Below are positions 59,960 through 64,000 of a stretch of 64,000 bases of DNA, in pieces. Under the pieces are notes generated by a model. That model did no database searches. It saw only the letters and a program-made list of their open reading frames with translations, and had not been told where the DNA came from. Origin of the DNA: Durio zibethinus (Eukaryota; Streptophyta; Magnoliopsida; Malvales; Malvaceae); assembly GCF_002303985.1 (NCBI RefSeq), contig NW_019167860.1, forward strand, positions 14,857,403 to 14,921,402, read 5' to 3'. Every line of letters begins with the position of its first letter. The stretch's first letter is position 1. A program made the translations under genes and the position numbers.

Positions 59960-60800
59960 GACCATTTTATTATAATAGCTAGATACCTTCTGTCTATAAG
60001 TTATTATTTGTGTTAGAGCCACGTCTCTTTATTCTTAATTATATTTAGGTCGGCCTTTAAGGACTCTTCATTTTTTTCTCTAACCTTAACTCAACTTTCA
60101 AGCTTGAAAGATCGATCTCGATGTGTACCACAGCTTCTGTTTTAAATGCTAGGTGGAATGGAGTTTATGGGTACTTTGGTGGTCATCTTCAGGGCCTAAA
60201 GTACCCTAGGGAGTTCGTCAACCCACTTTCTCTTCATCTCATTTAATTTTTTTTTTAGGGCTTTCAATATTATCTTATTTTTGGCCTCGGCTTGTCCGTT
60301 GGACTAAAGGTGAATGACTGACATAAATCTTAGGTCGATGTGAAGATTTGAACACCATTATTAAACTTCAAAATTTTGAATTGTTTACCGTTATCCATTA
60401 TTATGGATTAAGATAGGTCGAACTTGTAAATTATGTTCTTTCACACAAATTTCTCGACTTGAGTCTATATTGTTATGGTTAGGGCTTCAGTTTTTAGCCA
60501 TTTCGTGAAGTAGTCTATCGTTACTAGAATAAATCTCCTCTAGTCTGTGGCTATGGTGAATGGTCTAAAGATGTCTATTCCTCATTGCATAAAGGGTTAA
60601 TCGTTGATAATAAGAATGAGCTCGATCAATAAAAAATGTTGTATATAGGTAAACCTTTGACATTTGTCACATCTTTTAACTAGATTGGTTGTATCCCTTT
60701 TAATAGTAAGCTAATAATAATCCTACCTAAAAACTTTGTTAGCAAGTGGTCGAAGTCCGAGGTGATTCTGACATGTTCTTTCATAGGTTTCTCTTAGGAC
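59960..60800 (-). pseudogene. E2 integrase remnant
   Basis: The zinc-binding end RCDKCQRF is near 60680-60652, and VTIDYFTKWL, around the first catalytic Asp, near 60525-60497. Downstream sequence near 60160-60250 matches E1 12200-12300. Stops and shifts are present. The stretch 59158-59960 holds nothing recognisable. Confidence 0.75.
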
Positions 60801-61019
60801 ATAATTTGTTTTTTCATCATCGACACATCTTAGATAAGACATGCTAAAAGATCTTTTGTATAATTGTTCATTGATCATCATGTATCGAGAAGCCTTCTTT
60901 ATTAATACTTTAGCTCAGACTCTATCATTGGGTAACTTTCCCATAGTCAGGTATACCCTAATCGGGATCATCTAAGTTTCTTTATCCTTGATTTATCCTA
61001 CGAGCTTCTCTTTGGTACT

Positions 61020-61400
61020 ATTTTATGCCAATTCATCTACTAGGACTTGGTCTAAACTCTCAATCATTATTCCTGAAGCTAATTTAAACAAGGCATCTAC
61101 CATTGAGTTATCAGACTTCAATATTTTCTTTACTTTGACTTTTTGAAAGTTGGTTACGATGGTAGGTGTCTTGTCCAAATATATTCGGATTCTTTCTTCT
61201 CAAGCTCTAAATTTACCATTTATCTGACTGGCCACTAGTTGAAAATTGCTATATACAATGATATGTTGAACATTTAGCTTGGCTTCTAATTTTAAACCAG
61301 TTATCAGTGCTTCATATTTCACCTTATTATTGGATGTCTTTAATCCAAACTTTAAGGCGTACTAATATTATAGTATTTTTGGGTTGTTAGAATGTGGTTG
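61020..61400 (-). pseudogene. E2 RNase H remnant
   Basis: Minus strand: YEALITGLKLEAKLNV, then IIVYSNFQLVASQINGKFRA (an active-site DS is now SN), then KVKKILKSDNSMVDALFKLA with the NS.VDAL tail typical of gypsy RNase H. Better kept than in E1. Confidence 0.8.
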
Positions 61401-61797
61401 GCACCATTATTGTCATTGTTAGTGGCTGATCCATCAACAAAAAGTTTTCATCTTTCTTTTTCTATAACTTTCTTGTTCTCTTCAAGTTATTTATCAAAAT
61501 AGGCTAATATGAGCTCTACAATGAAGTCTGCCAACACTTGAAACTTTAAGGTCAACTTAAAAAGTATGTGCTAGTTAAATTCACTAAGCTCTATTGCCCA
61601 CTTAATTAATTTTTCTAATAATTTTGGCTTTTGTAAAACCTACCTCAGTGGATCATCGATCAGTACATGTACCGTATAGTTTGAAAATATAGCCTGAGTT
61701 TTTTTATCGATATGACGATCGCATAGGCTAATTTTTTTATTTTGCTATAATTTATCTTTGACCTTATCAATACCTTATTACCAAAGCAAACTGGTCT

Positions 61798-62640
61798 TTA
61801 CTTCTCTCCCTCTTCAAGAATCAAGGTCAAGTTGATGGCTTGCTTTATGGCTACCAAATATAAATACAAGGTCTCACTGAACCTCAACTTAGAGAGGATA
61901 GATGAAAAAGATAAAAACTCTTTAAGTTGGTCAATTACTTTTTGACATTGAAGGGTCCACCTAAAATCAGAGATATTTTTAAAAATTTTAAAAAATGATA
62001 GATATCGTTCTGTCGATTTGGACATAAACCTGCTAAGGGTAGTTATTTTTTCAATTAGCCTCTATACATCTTTTACTAAAATTGGTGCTTTCATATCCAA
62101 GATTACTTGAACCTTTTCTATGTTCGTCTTTATCCTTCTCTTATTAATCACATAGCCAAGAAATTTATCCAACATGATTCCAAATGCATACTTGCCAGGT
62201 TGAGCCTCATATTATTTTTTATCAAATTGTTAAAGGTCTTTCAAGTGCTTGACGAAGCTCTTATTTTTTACTATCATGTCGTCCATATACATTTTTATGT
62301 TATGACTGATCTGATTTTTAAAGATCTTGTTGACCAACCTTTAATAGGTCGCCTTTGCATTTTTCAAGCCAAATGACATCATGTTATAACAATAAAGGTC
62401 CTTCTTAGTGATGAAAGCTATTTTCTCATCATCTTCCTTTAACATTTTCATTTGGTTATAGCTAAAGTAGACATCCATAAAGCTAATGACTCCATGCTCA
62501 GCACTATTATCCACTAGCCAATTTATGCTAAGGAGAATAAAATTGTCTTTTGGGCATGCTTTATTAAGGTCAATAAAGTCAATACACATATTTCATTTTT
62601 TACTATGCTTTTTTACCATAACCACGTTGGCTATCCATTT
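61798..62640 (-). pseudogene. E2 reverse transcriptase remnant
   Basis: Frame 62589-62341 has CIDFIDLNKACPKDNF, KIAFITKK and SFGLKNAKATY. A shift then leads to MYMDDMIVKN (YMDD near 62293-62282) and YAFGIMLDKFLGYVI. Frame 62025-61798 supplies the thumb and RNase H linker (FFKIFKNISDFRWT). Catalytic aspartates are intact but the reading frame is not. Confidence 0.87.
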
Positions 62641-63347
62641 AGGGTAGTAAACTTCCCTAATGAAGCTCACTTGAAATAATTTATCGACTTCTTCCTCGAT
62701 AACTTTTTATCCTTCTGGGTAAATGTCTTCTTCTTTTGCTGAACTAGTTTCATGTTCGAGCTAGTATGTAGCTTATGGACCATCACCTCAGTATCAATCC
62801 GAGGCATGTTGGACGTTGTTCATGTAAATAAGTTGACATTATTTCTTAAGAGCTAAATTAATTATTCTTTATGTTAAAGTTTAGTTTCGATTCATATATG
62901 TTTTTCTAGAATATTTTTCTAAAATGGTATAGTACAAGGTTCTCTCTTAGCTCAAGTCAATTTTCATTTAGGTTAGGTTTATAGTCAATTATTACTTTCT
63001 ATTTAGTTAGGTTAGGATATTTTCTACAAAAATAGATTTTGGCATGACAATTAGTATCTTATTTATAAGTGATCAAAACAAATGTTGAACATAATGTATT
63101 TCTCATTTCAATTTTTGTCGAACAGGTATTTAGCTTAATACAAATGATATATAAATGTTTTCACCGGCTTAAGAGCTTGGTCACCTTTAAAATCATTTCA
63201 AAAGTTCAAAAGATGAAACAAAAAATGTATCTTTTATTGAAGCTATTAGAGCTTAAAAGCTTAGAATGGTTTAATAGTACGCCTCTGTCAGGTCAGTTGT
63301 ATATCATAGGTTCCTATTCCTATTTTCTTGCTTTTCCTCAATTCTTG

Positions 63348-63840
63348 TTACCTGTCTTTTTTTTTTAGCATTTTTAGTCTCAGTTGAGCTGCCAATCTGC
63401 TCCCAATCCTCTCTTTCATTATCATGACATAACATTGTCGTGCCATAGACTGGTTTCTCTTCACCTCTCTAACCTCTTGAAGTGTTGGAAATTTTACCTT
63501 TAAATGGGAAGCTGAGCCTATGAGTGACATAATAGATTAGCTAGGTTGGCCCAATATCATATTATAGGCAGATGAGACATCTACTAACATGAATTCTATG
63601 ATTGAGGTTACCATCCCTGATTTCATTCCTAAAAAGATCGGTAGTTTAATAGTCCCTTTCACTAGTACCTACTCGTTCTCAAATCCCACCAGGGTTGTGG
63701 TGATTGGTTGCAACTAATCTTTTTTAATGCCCATTTTCTTCATGATGACGTAGTACATAACGTAGGTCAAACTCTTGTTATCAAACAAGATCCTCTTGAC
63801 CACATAATTATATACCACACCCGTGATCACTATAGCATTG
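63348..63840 (-). pseudogene. E2 aspartic protease remnant
   Basis: Minus strand VVKRILFDNKSLTYVMYYVI near 63810-63750, where E1 has the catalytic DSGS, and AYNMILGQPSQSIM near 63570, then frame 63530-63348. Replacement of the D-S-G triplet by D-N-K would abolish activity. Confidence 0.75.
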
Positions 63841-64000
63841 TAATGGAAATAGAAATAATAATTATATATTCATTTTGCCCTTCATTATAGCAAAACATTG
63901 AAAACCTTAATTATATAATCATTTTGCTATGTTTATATAGATATTTATTATTTAATGAAAAAAAAAGAAATGAAAATAATTGTAGGAGAAGTCGTGCATT

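Larger units (their letters stand above)
55518..64000 (-). mobile_element. Second Ty3/gypsy element E2 of the E1 family (5' end outside window)
   Basis: The 3' LTR (55518-55883) is followed in plus-strand direction by an antisense ORF, then minus-strand integrase, RNase H, RT and protease to the right edge. Gag and 5' LTR must lie beyond 64000. Each part is homologous to its counterpart in E1 and in the same orientation. All domains are decayed. Confidence 0.9.

Noticed and set aside
1..64000. CRISPR arrays, tRNA or rRNA genes, bacterial-type operons
   Set aside because: No spacer-regular repeats, cloverleaf A/B-box pairs or rRNA signatures were seen; gene structure is plant nuclear.

Overview
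The window is nuclear DNA of a flowering plant, almost certainly a eudicot. It has multi-exon genes with AT-rich introns and plant-type proteins (dynamin-related DRP4, CLC-c type anion transporter, CCT gamma chaperonin, cysteine-rich receptor kinase). The intergenic space is filled with decayed LTR retrotransposons of both plant superfamilies. The species cannot be named from the sequence alone. There are no bacterial operons, CRISPR arrays or recognisable tRNA/rRNA genes.

Layout: (1) 1-1612, minus strand: a DRP4C-like dynamin GTPase, cut by the left edge. (2) 1.6-5.2 kb: AT-rich spacer ending in a small minus-strand tandem-repeat coding remnant whose units resemble the IDA/IDL secreted-peptide motif. 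(3) 5205-18147: an old Ty3/gypsy element on the minus strand (E1, Tat-like) with two diverged LTRs, decayed gag, protease, RT, RNase H and integrase, and an antisense (+) reading frame between integrase and 3' LTR. A 2.25-kb solo LTR with an exact target duplication is nested inside it. (4) 21373-27477, minus: a seven-exon CLC-c gene whose sixth exon carries a 7-bp tandem duplication that breaks the frame. (5) 28-30.6 kb: AT-rich tandem repeats. (6) 30770-35835, minus: an intact 13-exon CCT3 gene with one GC-AG intron. (7) 36-43 kb: a probable LTR-derived block, then plus-strand fragments of two unrelated genes (RPB6-like and oxysterol-binding-protein-related), then a CACTA-like terminus. (8) 43976-54081, minus: five kinase-domain exons of a CRK2-like receptor kinase, in frame with canonical splice sites. 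Its last intron holds a complete but decayed 7.2-kb Ty1/copia element (E3, 44399-51609, TSD TTTTA). (9) 55518 to the right edge: a second Tat-like gypsy element (E2), same strand as E1, with homologous pol and homologous antisense frame; its 5' end lies outside the window.

The three best-preserved genes (DRP4C-like, CLC-c, CCT3) look like ordinary low-copy loci. The rest records successive transposon insertions, with decay often visible as C-to-T/G-to-A stops (CAG to TAG, CAA to TAA, TGG to TGA/TAG), as expected for methylated plant transposons. Points most worth following up are the CLC-c frameshift, the IDA-like repeat precursor remnant, the conserved antisense frame of the two gypsy elements, and the receptor-kinase intron that has absorbed a whole copia element.
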